The notes beneath the pieces were generated by a model. The model saw nothing but the letters and a program-made list of their open reading frames with translations, was not told the DNA's origin and did no database searches. Shown here piece by piece: positions 41,640-53,087 of a stretch of DNA of 64,000 nucleotides (its first letter is position 1; the number at the start of each line of letters is the position of its first letter). A program made the position numbers and the translations under genes. Source of the stretch: Margaritifera margaritifera (Eukaryota; Mollusca; Bivalvia; Unionida; Margaritiferidae); contig JAQPZY010001344.1 of the NCBI GenBank assembly GCA_029931535.1, positions 1 through 64,000 on the forward strand, written 5' to 3'.

Positions 41640-43490
41640 AGTGCAAGCTATCCATAATGTTTGGTCAAGGAACTTAACTCTAAAAACGTAACTCTAAAAC
41701 AAAATTATTCTGCTAAACCCATTTCTCTTGGAGCCCAAATGGCCGTGACCATTGAACTTTTGACCCCCAAATCAATTGGCCTCTTTCATACTTTAAGTGC
41801 AAGCCCTAAACACTCTTTGGTAAAAGTATATGATCCAAAACTAAATGTATTATATATAAACCATTTTTCTTCTTTCAGTCACATTGTCCTTGACCTTTTG
41901 ACCCCCAAATCAATCGCCTTATTTCTTATCCCAAGTGCAAGCCATTAACAAAGTCTGGTCTAGTTAATGTAGAACTAATGTACTAATGTTACTGCGCAGA
42001 AACCACTTTATTCTTTAGTAAGTGACCTTGACACCATGATCTTAGACCTTTTGACCATATAATCAATAGGCTTCTTCCTTACCACACATGAAAGTCATCC
42101 GTAAAGTTTGGTAACTGTGGATGGAAGAGAACTCAATTTTTTGTGCCACACATTTTTCTTTTTTCAGTCTCAGTGGACAGTGATTCTGACCTTTGACCTT
42201 TTAACTCCAAAATTGACTGGCTTCATCTTTACTATAAGTGGATGCCATCCACAGAGTTTGGTAACTGTAGATGGTGGAGAATTCGAATTACTGTGCAGAA
42301 ACATTTCTTCTTTCAGTCACAGTACACAATGCCCTTGATCTTTGACCCATTGATGACAAAATCAATAGGCTTCTTCCTGCCCAAGGTGCAAGCAATCCAC
42401 ACAGTTTGGTTCAGGTCCATGATGTGGAACTAATGTGATTTTGTGAAAACAATTTCTTCTTTAGCAGTGACCTTGTCCTTTGATTTTTGACCCCAACATC
42501 AATTAAGGTTCTTTCTTAGCCCAAGTGCAAGCAATCCACAAAGTTTAGTAACAGTAGCTGGAGGACAACTCAAGTTTTTGCACATAAACTATTTTTCTGT
42601 TTTCAGTCAAGAGTGACCTTGACCTTTGGCCTTTTGATCCTAAAATCGATAGGCTTCTTCCTTATCCCATGTGCAAGCCATCCAAAAAGTTTTGGCCCAT
42701 GTATGTGATGTAGGACTAATGTTATTGTGCAAGAACTATTTTTATTCTTTCAGTTAGTAATCTTTGACCTTTTGACCCAAAAATTGATAGACTTCATCCT
42801 TGCCCTACGTACAATCCATCCAAAAAGTTTGGTAACTGGTGGAAAACTCAAGTTATGGTGGGAAAACCATTATTCTTCCTCCAGTCATGAGTGAATTTGA
42901 CATTTGTTCTTTTTTTCATCCCAAAATCAATAGGCTTCTTCCTTACCCAATGTGCAAGCCATCCACAAAGTCTGATCCAGGCCTCTGATGTAGAACTTGT
43001 GTTACTGTGTAGAAACCATTTATTATCCTTCAGTCAGAGTGATCCTGACCTTTGACCTTTTGCCCCCAGAATAGACAAGAGTCTTCCTTATAATAAATGG
43101 AAGAAATCCACACTGTCTGGTAACTGCAGAAGGTGAAGCACTCAAGTTATTGTGCTGAAACCATTTTTCTTCTTAATTTCAGTCACAGTGACCTTGACCT
43201 TTGGACTTTAATAGGGTTCTTCCTTATCCCATGTGCAAGTAATCCACAAAATTTCATAGCTGCAGATGGTGGACTTGAGTTTTTGTGTGTAAACCATTTT
43301 TCTTCTTTCAGTGACCTTGACCTTTGACTTTTTGACCCCAAAACTGATAGGCTTCTTCCTTACCCCAAGTGAAAGCAGTCCACATAGTCTGGCAACTGAA
43401 GATGCTGGACAACTCAAATTATTGTCAGGAAGTCATTTTTCTTCTTTCAGTTAGAGTGACCTTGACTTTTGACCTATGTCAGGCATATAA
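41640..43490. repeat. Degenerate dispersed repeat, about 145 bp, about 12 copies, rich in TGACCTTTGACCT
   Basis: Recurring order: 'caagtgcaagccatccacaaagtttggtaactgtagatgg', 'ctcaagttattgtgcagaaaccatttttcttctttcagtca', 'gtgaccttgacctttgaccttttgaccccaaaatcaataggcttcttcctta'. TGACCTTTGACCT is exact near 42,183 and 43,047. Some frames stay open for about 90 codons because the unit has few stops. Confidence 0.85.
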
Positions 43491-43686
43491 AAAGATATTA
43501 TTTTAAAATAAATTATTATATCAGCAGCATGGCCTTTTTTAATTCTTCAAACAAAATATGTTGCTAAATGCCTTATGATAAAAGGTGCTCCTCTCACCCA
43601 ACCCTCTATGAAAATTTCTAGTTGGTACACTGTATGATAATTATTTACCAATCAAAAGGACTGCAATACCAGTAGTATCACATTAT

Positions 43687-43910
43687 ATTTTTTTTTTTTA
43701 TTTTTTTTTTTTTTTTTTTGGGGGGGGGGGTCCTTTTTGATGCAATAAATGACTGAGAGAGTTTTTCTCTGACTCCATAAGATGAGGTCTTGACTCTCAG
43801 AAATGTGTTAAAATCTGGAAGTGGCTTCCAAGTTTGAAATGTGTTAAAATCTGAAAGTGGCTTCCAAGTTTGAAATGTGTTAAAATCTGAAAGTGGTTTC
43901 TAAGTTTGTG
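43687..43910. repeat. T-run/G-run and a 36-bp triplicate
   Basis: A T tract followed by a G run lies at 43,687-43,731. GAAATGTGTTAAAATCTGAA plus 16 nt is then repeated three times at 43,797-43,910. Confidence 0.85.
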
Positions 43911-44487
43911 AAAAGTATGTTAGTGGACTCTAGATGAAACGTTTAGTACTACAGGTCTAAAGAAAAACCCTGACTAAAGTAACAGTTATTGCATGTTATT
44001 GAATATTGTCAGAAAAAGTGGAAGGTGTAATCATTAATATAATTAAAAATGCTTCAAATTTCACTTCTAGGAAACACCATGGTGATATATTGACTTAATA
44101 AAACTGAAATTCACTTGTGAAAAGTAGTGGCACTTTAAAAAAAAAAAAAAATGTGTTCATGGAACATGTATGCCCCACCACAGTGCCTGAAACTGATCTT
44201 AACACAACACTCCCAGGCTGGAAAATATCAGAAATGTGTCTATTCTCTTGTGTTAAAGATTTTCATAAACTTTGGCAAGTACCCAGATTTTTCCTTTTAT
44301 TCTATTGAAAATTCTGGGCAAATAACAGAACAAAGTTCACTTGCCCAGAAAAATTAGCAGCTTGTACACAGGCTGCCAGATAGCTTATTTTTTCCACTAC
44401 TGCACTTAACCAAGGTGTGACAAATTGACAGATAGACAAAGGCAACATTAATGACCTTTCCTTCAGGATTGGTACTAAATGAGAAAC

Positions 44488-44840
44488 AAAATTTATAGTA
44501 AATTATATTTCTCCAAGAATACTTACCTGATTACATTAACATTAAGGATCTAAGTCTGCTACCTGCTGAATCCAGCACTACTAAAGACGAAAATTCATCT
44601 TTTATGTCTATAGCATATAGACAAAGAACAGCAACTCTTGCCCATTACCTCCCTTGCCACCACTAGGTGTCAGCAGTTTTTAAGCTGAGCAAACTACTAA
44701 TGAGGATGCTCGCATAGCGGGGTGGTTGGGTGGGTCTACAAGTAATGTGATCAGTAAGTATTCTCGGAGAAACATAATTTACTATAAAATTTTCGTTCTC
44801 CTTTGAACACATTCCCCGATCACATTAATATTAGGAGAAT
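44488..44840. repeat. DIRS left terminal repeat with internal foldback
   Basis: 44,600-44,690 (containing CACCACTAGGTGTCAGCAG and TTTTTAAGCTGAGC) is the inverted partner of 50,280-50,380. Also 44,803-44,840 (CTCCTTTGAACACATTCC, GATCACATTAATATTAGG) is the inverted partner of 50,402-50,445. Inside the repeat, 44,488-44,540 and 44,742-44,792 are inverted copies of each other. Confidence 0.8.
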
Positions 44841-45071
44841 AGGTAATAGGTGGAGAGAATGCTGAGCATCCTACCTATATCTCGGGTATCCTTCTAGGGA
44901 AGAAAGATTGGATTCCCCATGTGAACGATAACCCGTTATCCTGCTTAAAGCAACACAGCCTATGGTCACGTGATCTGTGATTGCTCTATCAGGTTAAGAA
45001 GATGATTATTGAAATCTTCTTACTGTCACAATTCACTGGTGGATCCAGTGAAGTAAAGAGAATGTGTTGGT

Positions 45072-46370
45072 TTAATTAGATCTGACAGTCATCTGGACCA
45101 CAGCCATAGGACCCACCAGATTCAGATTTTGTCTCTGCAAAGCTAAATCCATGAGATGAAAACTTGAAAAGGTTGACTCCACATGCCAGTCAACAGCTTC
45201 TACGATGTCTCTGATCGAAATGTTGGATTTGAAAGCGAGGCTCACAGAGATCACTCAAATTTCATGAGCTGAAATCCTCATGAGGCGACTTTGAGACGTT
45301 AGAGTATGCCGAGTACTTAAGCCATGAAGACAGGGCTTGAGAAGTGATATCATACTTTCCCGCCTAAACGGGGAGAATGAGTTGTTTGCAGTTACCAGGA
45401 TTTATTTCTGTGTGCTTTAAATAGTGCTTGCAGGCACGGACAGGATCTTGCAGGGCAGCTGCTCTAAGCTCATCTATAGATGCGAGGGAGCGTATGACGA
45501 CTCTCTGATTGCCAATTGACAGTAACTGGTTCTTGGCCACGAAGCCTGGTTGTATCATGTGGATCACTGAACCATCTGATCTGAACTGAAGATAGTCCAG
45601 GTCAACTGTAAGGCATGTAACCCACCCACCCTGCAAGCCAAAGCAAAAGCTATCAGGAAAGAAAGTTTTGTATAATAACAGCTTTAGTGAGGTCTATTCC
45701 AATCAAAATTGGCTAATAGGCCTGATAGATCTTTATCATGTCCAATACTGATAGATCTTCATCATGTCCAATACTGATAGATCTTCATCATGTCCAATAC
45801 TGATAGATCTTCATCATGTCCAATACTGATAGATCTTCATCATGTCCAATACTGATAGATCTTCATCATGTCCAATACTGATAAATCTTCATCACGTCCA
45901 ATACTGATAGATCTTCATCACGTCCAATACTGATAGATCTTCATCATGTCCAATACTGACAGATCTTCATCATGTCCAATACTGATAGATCTTCATCATG
46001 TCCAATACTGATAGATCTTTATCATGTCCAATACTGATAGATCTTTATCATGTCCAATATCTCCTCTGCCATGGTGCCTGAATATGTCAGATATCACAGA
46101 GCAGTAGCCTTTGATGATAATTGGTGCCAACTTTTTCTCCTTGTAGAGCCAGAGAAAAAAGTTGGCTAGTTGATAGATCAAGGCTCTCAAAAGAATGATG
46201 ATATTGACTCTACACCAGTCCCTGAAAACACGCCACTTTCCCTCATAAGACTTCAGAGTAGAGGGCGTTCTTGCTATAAAGATTCTATAAACAATCGAAG
46301 GTCTGAATTCTTTCTTTCGCCAGGCTGACCTGATAAGAGCCAAGTCTGAAAGAGAAGATGGTCCAGGCAT
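45072..46370 (-). pseudogene. DIRS tyrosine recombinase, decayed
   Basis: The N-terminal SAM-like part (STLKSYEGKWRVFRDWC, then ANFFLWLYKEKKLAPIIIKG) runs from 46,370 to about 46,080. A 26-bp minisatellite then interrupts it. The catalytic part resumes at 45,636-45,364 (DGSVIHMI, PGFVAKNQ, DPVRACKHYLKHTE) and at 45,072-45,254 (SVSLAFKSNISIRDIVEAVD, STFSSFHLMDLAL). The usual His-x-x-Arg box reads HEI followed by a stop, and the position where DIRS recombinases normally have the nucleophilic tyrosine (F-Y-L) reads F-H-L. The enzyme is therefore dead as read. These enzymes insert circular cDNA without target duplication. Confidence 0.85.
45723..46059. repeat. 26-bp minisatellite, about 13 copies, inside the recombinase pseudogene
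   Basis: Unit TGATAGATCTTCATCATGTC plus CAATAC. The unit appears to derive from recombinase coding sequence at its edge (minus-strand HDKDLSVLDMIKIYQ), so coding DNA seeded the array. Confidence 0.93.
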
Positions 46371-46845
46371 GGATGAAACACCTGCGACCTTGGTTGTTTG
46401 AGAAGATTTGGTTTGACCATAATCTTTCTGGGTAGGTCTCTCGCTAGCTTAGTAGATCACTGACCCAAGACTTGTCCCTTCTGAGAGGGGCTATCAGAAT
46501 TATCTTGCAATTCTAACCCTGTATTTTCTGTATTAATTTCGGTACTAAGACCGGGGGGGGGGGGGGTAAGTAGTGGCCCGTAACCCCTCCCAACTGATTG
46601 ACATTGCATCCATGGACCAAGCTTCTGGGTCCAGGACAGGTGAGACAAAAGTGGGCAGCTTGTGGTTCCACCTTATCGCAAACAGGTCGATCATCGGCCG
46701 CCGCCAAAGAGCACAAATCCGATGAAAAACTGATGAATGAAGGGACCATTCCATATGAATTTACCTGACTCTATCAGACCAGAACATCACCCAGAACACT
46801 AAGTCTGCTGGGAAAGTGTCTGATTTGCATGTCGATCTGAAGTTA

Positions 46846-48205
46846 TTAACACCAACGAAGAAAGTGCCAAACCAGCACACACAGGTCAGGAGATTTGGTG
46901 CCCCCTTGCTTGAGGAGGTAAGTCATCACTACGGAGTTGTCCGACATAAACAAGACTGACTTCCCGCAGAGTCGGTACTTCCAGAGCTGAAAGGCATTTA
47001 TGATAGCTTTCATTTTTAAAAGGTTGATGTGAAGAGGCCATTTTCCTGGTCCCCATTTGCCATTGACCGTATCAAAGTCTGGCAACAAGTGGGCTCTTTA
47101 ACCGTTTGTACTGGTGTCTGAACATACTGTAATTTTGGGCTGGGGTTTCTCCAAGGATGTTCCTGTTGTGAGCCAACCATGGTTGTACCACTGAGACAGG
47201 AATGATCGTACCTCGTTCGTGATATAGACCTTCTGGTCGAGTGGACTGGAAAAGGGGCGCCATGGAGCCAGCAAAGTCATTTGTAACAGGTACATGTACA
47301 GGAGGCCCAGATCCACTGCCACATTAAGAAACCAGAGGAGCTGCAAGAACTCTCTTGCTGAAATCCACATCCCGTTGGACATGGACTCCATGAGTTAGAC
47401 ACGATCTATAGGACACGGATATGAGGGAGACATACAAGATCAAGATTGGTTATAAACTACATACCCAGGTGGGCAAAACACTGGGATGGGTGAAGTTTGG
47501 ATCAAGATTGGTTATAAACTACATACCCAGGTGGGCAAAACACTGGGATGGGTGAAGTTTGGATTTTTCTTAGTTAGCAAGAAAACAGATTTGATTCAAA
47601 AGGGATAGAAGATAGTTTCTGTTCTTGAGGAGAATAACACTTTCCATTGTCCAGATACGCCACCACTGCCGTAGAGAATGTCGACTGGAACAGGGTGACG
47701 ATGCAATCCATAATTCTAGTGAAGATCCAGGGGCTGATATTTAGACTGAAGGCAAGGACTCAAAATTGGTAAACTTTGTTGCAAGCAAACCAAAGAAACT
47801 TTCATGATGCTGGGTGAATAGGGACATGAAAATAGGCATCTGTGAGATTGAGACTGATTGCATACTTGTCCCTTTGGATGGCAAGTCAGATAAACCATGT
47901 CCTCTCCATCCTGAACCTCAATGGAAGAATGAATTTGCCTCTTGCCATTGGCCTTTTTGATAAGAAACAGCCGTGAATAGAACCCTGGAGATTGTTGTTT
48001 TCATTTTCATACAATCTCCACCACCCGTTTGTCGATGAGCAACTGTATCTCCTGCTGAAGGATATGGTCCTTCTCCCGATCTGATGGCACATCTGTTAGA
48101 AGGGGAGAGGAAGAAAAATGAGGGGTATTGATAAACAAATTCTGAAAATCCTCCGAAATGACTTGAATCACCCATTCGTTTTGCAGAAATAGGTTCATCC
48201 AACAT
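46846..48205 (-). pseudogene. DIRS reverse transcriptase/RNase H, decayed
   Basis: In minus-strand order there is an N-terminal part (NEWVIQVISEDFQNLFINTP near 48,180), a helix LLIDKRVVEIV near 48,030, and RT fragments with FLIKKANGKR near 47,940 in another frame. Later, 47,098-47,391 holds connection sequence. RNase H is at 46,846-47,088, with WPLHINLLKMKAIINAFQLW, LFMSDNSVVMTYLLKQGG and TKSPDL. The D-N-S of RNase H remains. Several frame changes and a 62-bp duplication at 47,438-47,561 break it. Similarity is by motif memory; a search would confirm. Confidence 0.8.
47438..47561. repeat. 62-bp tandem duplication inside the RT pseudogene
   Basis: The unit starts GATCAAGATTGGTTATAAAC and ends GGGTGAAGTTTG; two copies are essentially identical, so the event is recent compared with the decay around it. 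Confidence 0.93.
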
Positions 48206-49198
48206 GATCAGAATTGCAGGAGTCTAGAAATCACTGGTAGACTGTCTACAGGCAGTGGGGGTGTTAAGTCAGCGCTGGGAAGCAGGAGGCTTGGGGGTAG
48301 AGAAACTTAGTTTCTTACCTCCCCTCTAAGATTGCCATCGAGACTGGCTCGGCTGTTGTCTGCTGGCATAAGGTTGAGATCTTAACGACCTTTGTCTGGC
48401 TCACCTGTCATTCCTCAGTTGTGACAGACATGACGGATTGCTAAATGAGGATACAGGTGGAGCATCAAGTTGGAGGGGTAGTTCCTTAGCTTCCTGACTC
48501 CAAACTTCTTAAATTTTGCCCCAAACAGCAATGGTGAGCCAAATGGATTAATCCTTAAAGCCAGGGCATGATGCAGTTTTAGTGCATAAACATGCATCAT
48601 GACATATCAAGTCAAGATTGGCAGTTAACGCATTAGCCATTGTATGGTGAGCTGCTCTGTTCATAACCCGGAACAATTCAGGCCGTCGGCTCCCAGGCGT
48701 TTTGGTTGGCAGATTTTTCCACCATCATCCCTAAATAATCCACTGCCAATACCGTGTGGGTAAGCAGTGAAAATAGGTAAAGTTGGCTCTGGCGATTATG
48801 CTGTACCTGGGCAGATGACTGATTAGCCAAGAATGGTTGGACTGGTTGCTGGCTGTGCAGAAGCCAGTCTGGTCAGCTTCAATATTGGTTGTGCCGGAAG
48901 CATGGCTGGATGGACAGATTTTCCAATACCATTCCGGTCCCAATCTGTATGTGTAACCATCAGCTTGGCTATATGAATGGATCTTTCACTAAGATTCCTG
49001 TCCTTATATATATAAAAAGCCATTCGTCTGGCTAAATGTCAGATCTATCATTAAGGACCCTATAATCGAGTCCAGGTTGGGCTGGCTGGGCGACTGGCTG
49101 GCTGGCCGGTATGGCTCCGGACGGCGAGGCAGTTTTACGTGCTTGATCCACTGGATCAGAAAAAGACCTCATGTGCCTGGTCTTACAGAGGCCAAGCT

Positions 49199-49798
49199 TG
49201 GATTTGCACAGAGACTTATGCACACTGGGTTGTGTGATTTTCCCCTCTTGGATTTGCACAGAGACTTATGCACACTGGGTTGTGTGATTTTCCCCTCTTG
49301 GATTTGCACAGAGACTTATGCACACTGGGTTGTGTGATTTTCCCCTCTTGGATTTGCACAGAGACTTATGCACACTGGGTTGTGTGATTTTCCCCTCTTG
49401 GATTTGCACAGAGACTTATGCACACTGGGTTGTGTGATTTTCCCCTCTTGGATTTGCACAGAGACTTATGCACACTGGGTTGTGTGATTTTCCCCTCTTG
49501 GATTTGCACAGAGACTTATGCACACTGGGTTGTGTGATTTTCCCCTCTTGGATTTGCACAGAGACTTATGCACACTGGGTTGTGTGATTTTCCCCTCTTG
49601 GATTTGCAGAGAGACTTATGCACACTGGGTTGTGTGATTTTCCCCTCTTGGATTTGCACAGAGACTTATGCACACTGGGTTGTGTGATTTTCCCCTCTTG
49701 GATTTGCACAGAGACTTATGCACACTGGGTTGTGTCATTTTCCCCTCTTGGATTTGCACAGAGACTTATGCACACTGGGTTGTGTGATTTTCCCCTCT
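49199..49798. repeat. 50-bp minisatellite, 12 copies, inside the DIRS element
   Basis: Unit TTGGATTTGCACAGAGACTT plus 30 nt ending TTTTCCCCTC. Copies are nearly perfect; single substitutions at about 49,609 and 49,737. Confidence 0.96.
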
Positions 49799-50274
49799 TC
49801 TCTCTGCCTTTTGCAGTACTGCAGACCAGGTGTCCTTGCCACCTGGTACACACCAGGCAGAACTCGTGCATGTCTTCCTTTGCTTTGAATTTCTTGTATT
49901 TGCTGCATTTAGAAGACATGTTTCTGAAACGAGTAAGAAACAGAAACAATAGATAAATTAACACATCAGTGTGTTAATAATTCGCTAAATAACACCTATT
50001 ATCAACAGTGCAGTAACTAAGGACACATGCATGAACACTTGAAAGTCAACATGCATCAATGATAGCTATTTATACCATGCAGTCTAAATTGACCAAGTCT
50101 GAGAAAGTAATAAATTTCACAAAATATCTGCCAAATTAAAAAAAATTATGGATATCACCTGTTTATGAACGAATATTAATCCAAATAAATCCAAAATTTT
50201 GAATGGTTGGCTTGAATTTCACACACAAAGACTTTAACAGGAGGCTTATTCCATACTATGTTGTGCATGGAAGC

Positions 50275-50447
50275 GAAGCTTAAAAACTGGCGACACCTAG
50301 TGGTGGCAAGGGGAGGTAATAAGCAAGAGTTGCTGCCCATTGTCTATATACTATAGACTGAAAAGATGAATTTTCAGGAGGTAGCAGGCTTATACTTGTA
50401 TCCCTAATGTTAATGTGATCAATAAATGTATTCAAAGGAAAAAAGAG
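50275..50447. repeat. DIRS right terminal repeat (inverted partner of 44.6-44.84 kb)
   Basis: GAAGCTTAAAAACTGGCGAC, then ACCTAGTGGTGGCAAGGGGA and AGCAAGAGTTGCTG, mirror the left repeat. It ends with TAATGTTAATGTGATCAATA and ATGTATTCAAAGGAA. Confidence 0.8.
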
Positions 50448-50929
50448 GGCACACATGTTTTATTCTCCACCTGTAGTGAGTGTGTATTCTCCAGGAAGGT
50501 GAAGACAAACAAGTGCATCTGCCAGTACAGTGTATCTCTCTTTATCAGGTTAACATACTGTTTCCTATCAAAGGTGTATCTTCTTCTTTACAGCTCGCTA
50601 TCTTCCATAATTCAAAGTAAGCATGACCTATACAATGTCACTCCAAAAGAAACTCACTATTTTTCACAGTTAAAACAACACTAAAATAGACCTTTATTTG
50701 AAGTTTGATCCATTTGTGTTTTTTATATTTGTCTTTAGGTACATGTAGTAACTCCTTTAAAAAAATGTATCAGGTGTTGGTTACAACAATTTGGGCATGA
50801 TCTTTTTGGTCTTGGAAGTTGTCTGGAGGTTTATAGGAACCTAAGGTTCTTCTTGTTGATCATGTGATCTAATATGTACAGTTGATTACATTGCTAACAC
50901 TCGTAAAATTACTAATACTAATCAAATTT

Positions 50930-51090
50930 CTGCACTTTGAGAGTGGACTTGTGACTGAAATCCTATCATACAGTAGGATGAACCTGGGTCAGCTACCATG
51001 GTGTGTCCTTGGGCAAGGAACTTTACTCCAATCGCCTCAGCATTAAATAACCTACTTGTGTTGCTGTGACATACTAAAAACCAAACCATT
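50930..51090 (+). mobile_element. SINE, tail portion
   Basis: Contains GATGAACCTGGGTCAG, then TGTGTCCTTGGGCAAGGAAC, CCAATCGCCTCAGCATTAAA and a CCAAACCATT end. The tail matches the 34.1-kb SINE; the tRNA head is too diverged to recognise. Confidence 0.7.
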
Positions 51091-52189
51091 TATTACATCA
51101 TTTAGTTTGAAACAATTTCAATTTAATTTGTTGTTTTTTTCGATGTTAAAACACTATTTTAGCTGCATCATGGCAAAAATATGACCTTATGATGGCATGT
51201 ACAAGTCAAAAGCTTCATGACCATATGACATATATATCTATAGATTTCAAAACTGACGAGTCATTTGACCCTTGACCCCCAAATCTCAAGAGTCAAAATG
51301 AAAATCTCTCGAGTCAAAACTGAAATCTCAAGAGTTGTTTGTTTTTTACAGTCATGAGCTCAGCACTGGGATTGTTCATTATTCATGAAGCAAACTGATG
51401 TTTAAGATTTCTTGTCTCATGCTGAATAAAGAGAAACACTTGTACAGTATCTTGTAAGAGACAGACATGCAGAAAGTGAGACTGACATGGTCATTACTTA
51501 TTTTTGTACAAGTGTTTCTCTTTCTGATTATTTATGACTGTGTGTATATTTGGTATATTAAAACAGAAAAATTATTATTTAATACTTATTATATTTTTAA
51601 CTTTCAACATATCCCATTCTTAACTCCTCAAATCATGTTAAATATAAAAATATACCCATACAACTATGATAGTTATATATTAATCAAATATCAAGGATGA
51701 ACATCATAATTATTGAAGACATCTGTCAACAGAACATTCACTTAATTATTTTCTCCTATTTTTACTCTTTACAAACTTGGCAACAACCCTTTCTGCATTA
51801 AAGTTAGGGCACTTTTTGAAGATTGGAATTGTCCCCAGTGGCAAATGGGTTTGATTTTCCAGCATCCTTACACCACTCACATATCATCACTCCATTTCCA
51901 TCTTTCAAAACATTTTTCAAACCACGGAAATTCAATTTTCCACTCTTCCTTCAATTTTCTAACAATATTAGGAGATTTACTCTCCTAGAGTTGACACAAA
52001 CATTCTGGTTCTTTGGGATCTGAGGGTCAGAAAATTGATCACTGGCAGGTTGTTTCTGAGACTGAGACAGAAAAGAAAATATACTTCTTTGTGCTATTGT
52101 GATTTAAAAGTTAAAATGAATTCATTGAACATAATGTCTGGTAAATTTTTACTGAATGATACATTAATTAAAACACCCGAATTTGTTAA
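51091..52189. other. Intron, no gene seen
   Basis: AT-rich intronic sequence. A 'ctcaagagtcaaaatgaaaatct' phrase repeats two or three times near 51,285-51,335. Confidence 0.45.
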
Positions 52190-52600
52190 CATCTCGTTGA
52201 TTGAAGCTAATCAATTGGCAATAAAACACAATTAAATTTTGTCCACTTACCATTGACAACTGGCTTCACAAGCCGCCATATTTTCCACAGTTTTGTCTAA
52301 TTGAGTATAATTTGATGTGCAATCAAACAACCGCCTATATTTTTCAGACATTAATCCAATTAAGTCATAATTGATTCCAAATTTTTTAAATGTTTTGCTG
52401 AATGAAGCAAATTAATCACCAATAAAACACATGAAAGTTTGTCCACTTAACTTTTGAAAACTGGCCTCATGAGCCGCCTTATGTTCCACAATTCTGTCTA
52501 ATTGATTATAATTTGATGGGCAATCAAACAAATGCCGATACTGGATCAAAAGTTAATCCATTCAAGTTATAATTGTTTCCCTTGTCCTCCAACGATCATA
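52190..52600. repeat. About 200-bp tandem duplication, diverged
   Basis: Two copies share 'gcaataaaacacaattaaa.tttgtccactta', 'ggct.ca.agccgcc.tat.ttccaca', and 'aatttgatg.gcaatcaaacaa'. Confidence 0.75.
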
Positions 52601-52983
52601 AACATCGAAGATAATCTCGAAACAATCTAATCTTCATTCAGTTATGCACACCAAAGCGTGACATCAGTGACCTGTTATCTCAGCCCAGTTCATATTGATT
52701 TTACATAGGTGCAATATTATTGACCAATAAGGTGTAAGCAGTAGTCAAGCAAATGTCAATCACTGTCACCTACAGTACATTTGTTATGGACAGTGTATGC
52801 TCAGTAGGAAATTTAGCCGGAGGCAAATCATGGGTAACTAAGAGCTATGCTTCATAAAAACGCACAGGCTGGAATTTCCACGCATCACATTTAACTTCCA
52901 AGCATCAAAAATCTGCGAGTACGCATGTATTGAGAACCCTATATAATATGTAAATATATCTCATATCATATGACACCGCAAAA

Positions 52984-53087
52984 GATACAGCCGCATCACC
53001 CAATCAAATGATACAGCCGCATCACCCAATCAAAAGATACTGCAGCATCACCAAATCAAAAGATACTGCAGCATCACCAAATCAAAA
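52984..53087. repeat. 26-bp minisatellite, 4 copies
   Basis: Unit GATACAGCCGCATCACCCAA plus TCAAAT; copies 3 and 4 have TGCAG in place of AGCCG. Confidence 0.92.

Larger units (their letters stand above)
44488..50447 (-). mobile_element. Degenerate DIRS-like (tyrosine-recombinase) retrotransposon
   Basis: A 6-kb unit bounded by inverted terminal repeats carries, on the minus strand, reverse transcriptase, RNase H and tyrosine recombinase remnants in the order usual for DIRS elements. Coding parts are broken by stops and frame changes. Three minisatellites have grown inside it (26, 50 and 62 bp units). It sits in the large NEURL intron in the same orientation as the gene. Stretch 48,206-49,198 has only scattered open fragments, possibly gag/linker remnants. 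Confidence 0.85.

Noticed and set aside
46457..46754. Proline-rich frames near the recombinase pseudogene
   Set aside because: Caused by a G-run (poly-Pro on the minus strand) at 46,551-46,566; frames overlap one another and match nothing.
49199..49798. CRISPR-like array
   Set aside because: Units are contiguous 50-bp copies without variable spacers, in a eukaryotic intron.
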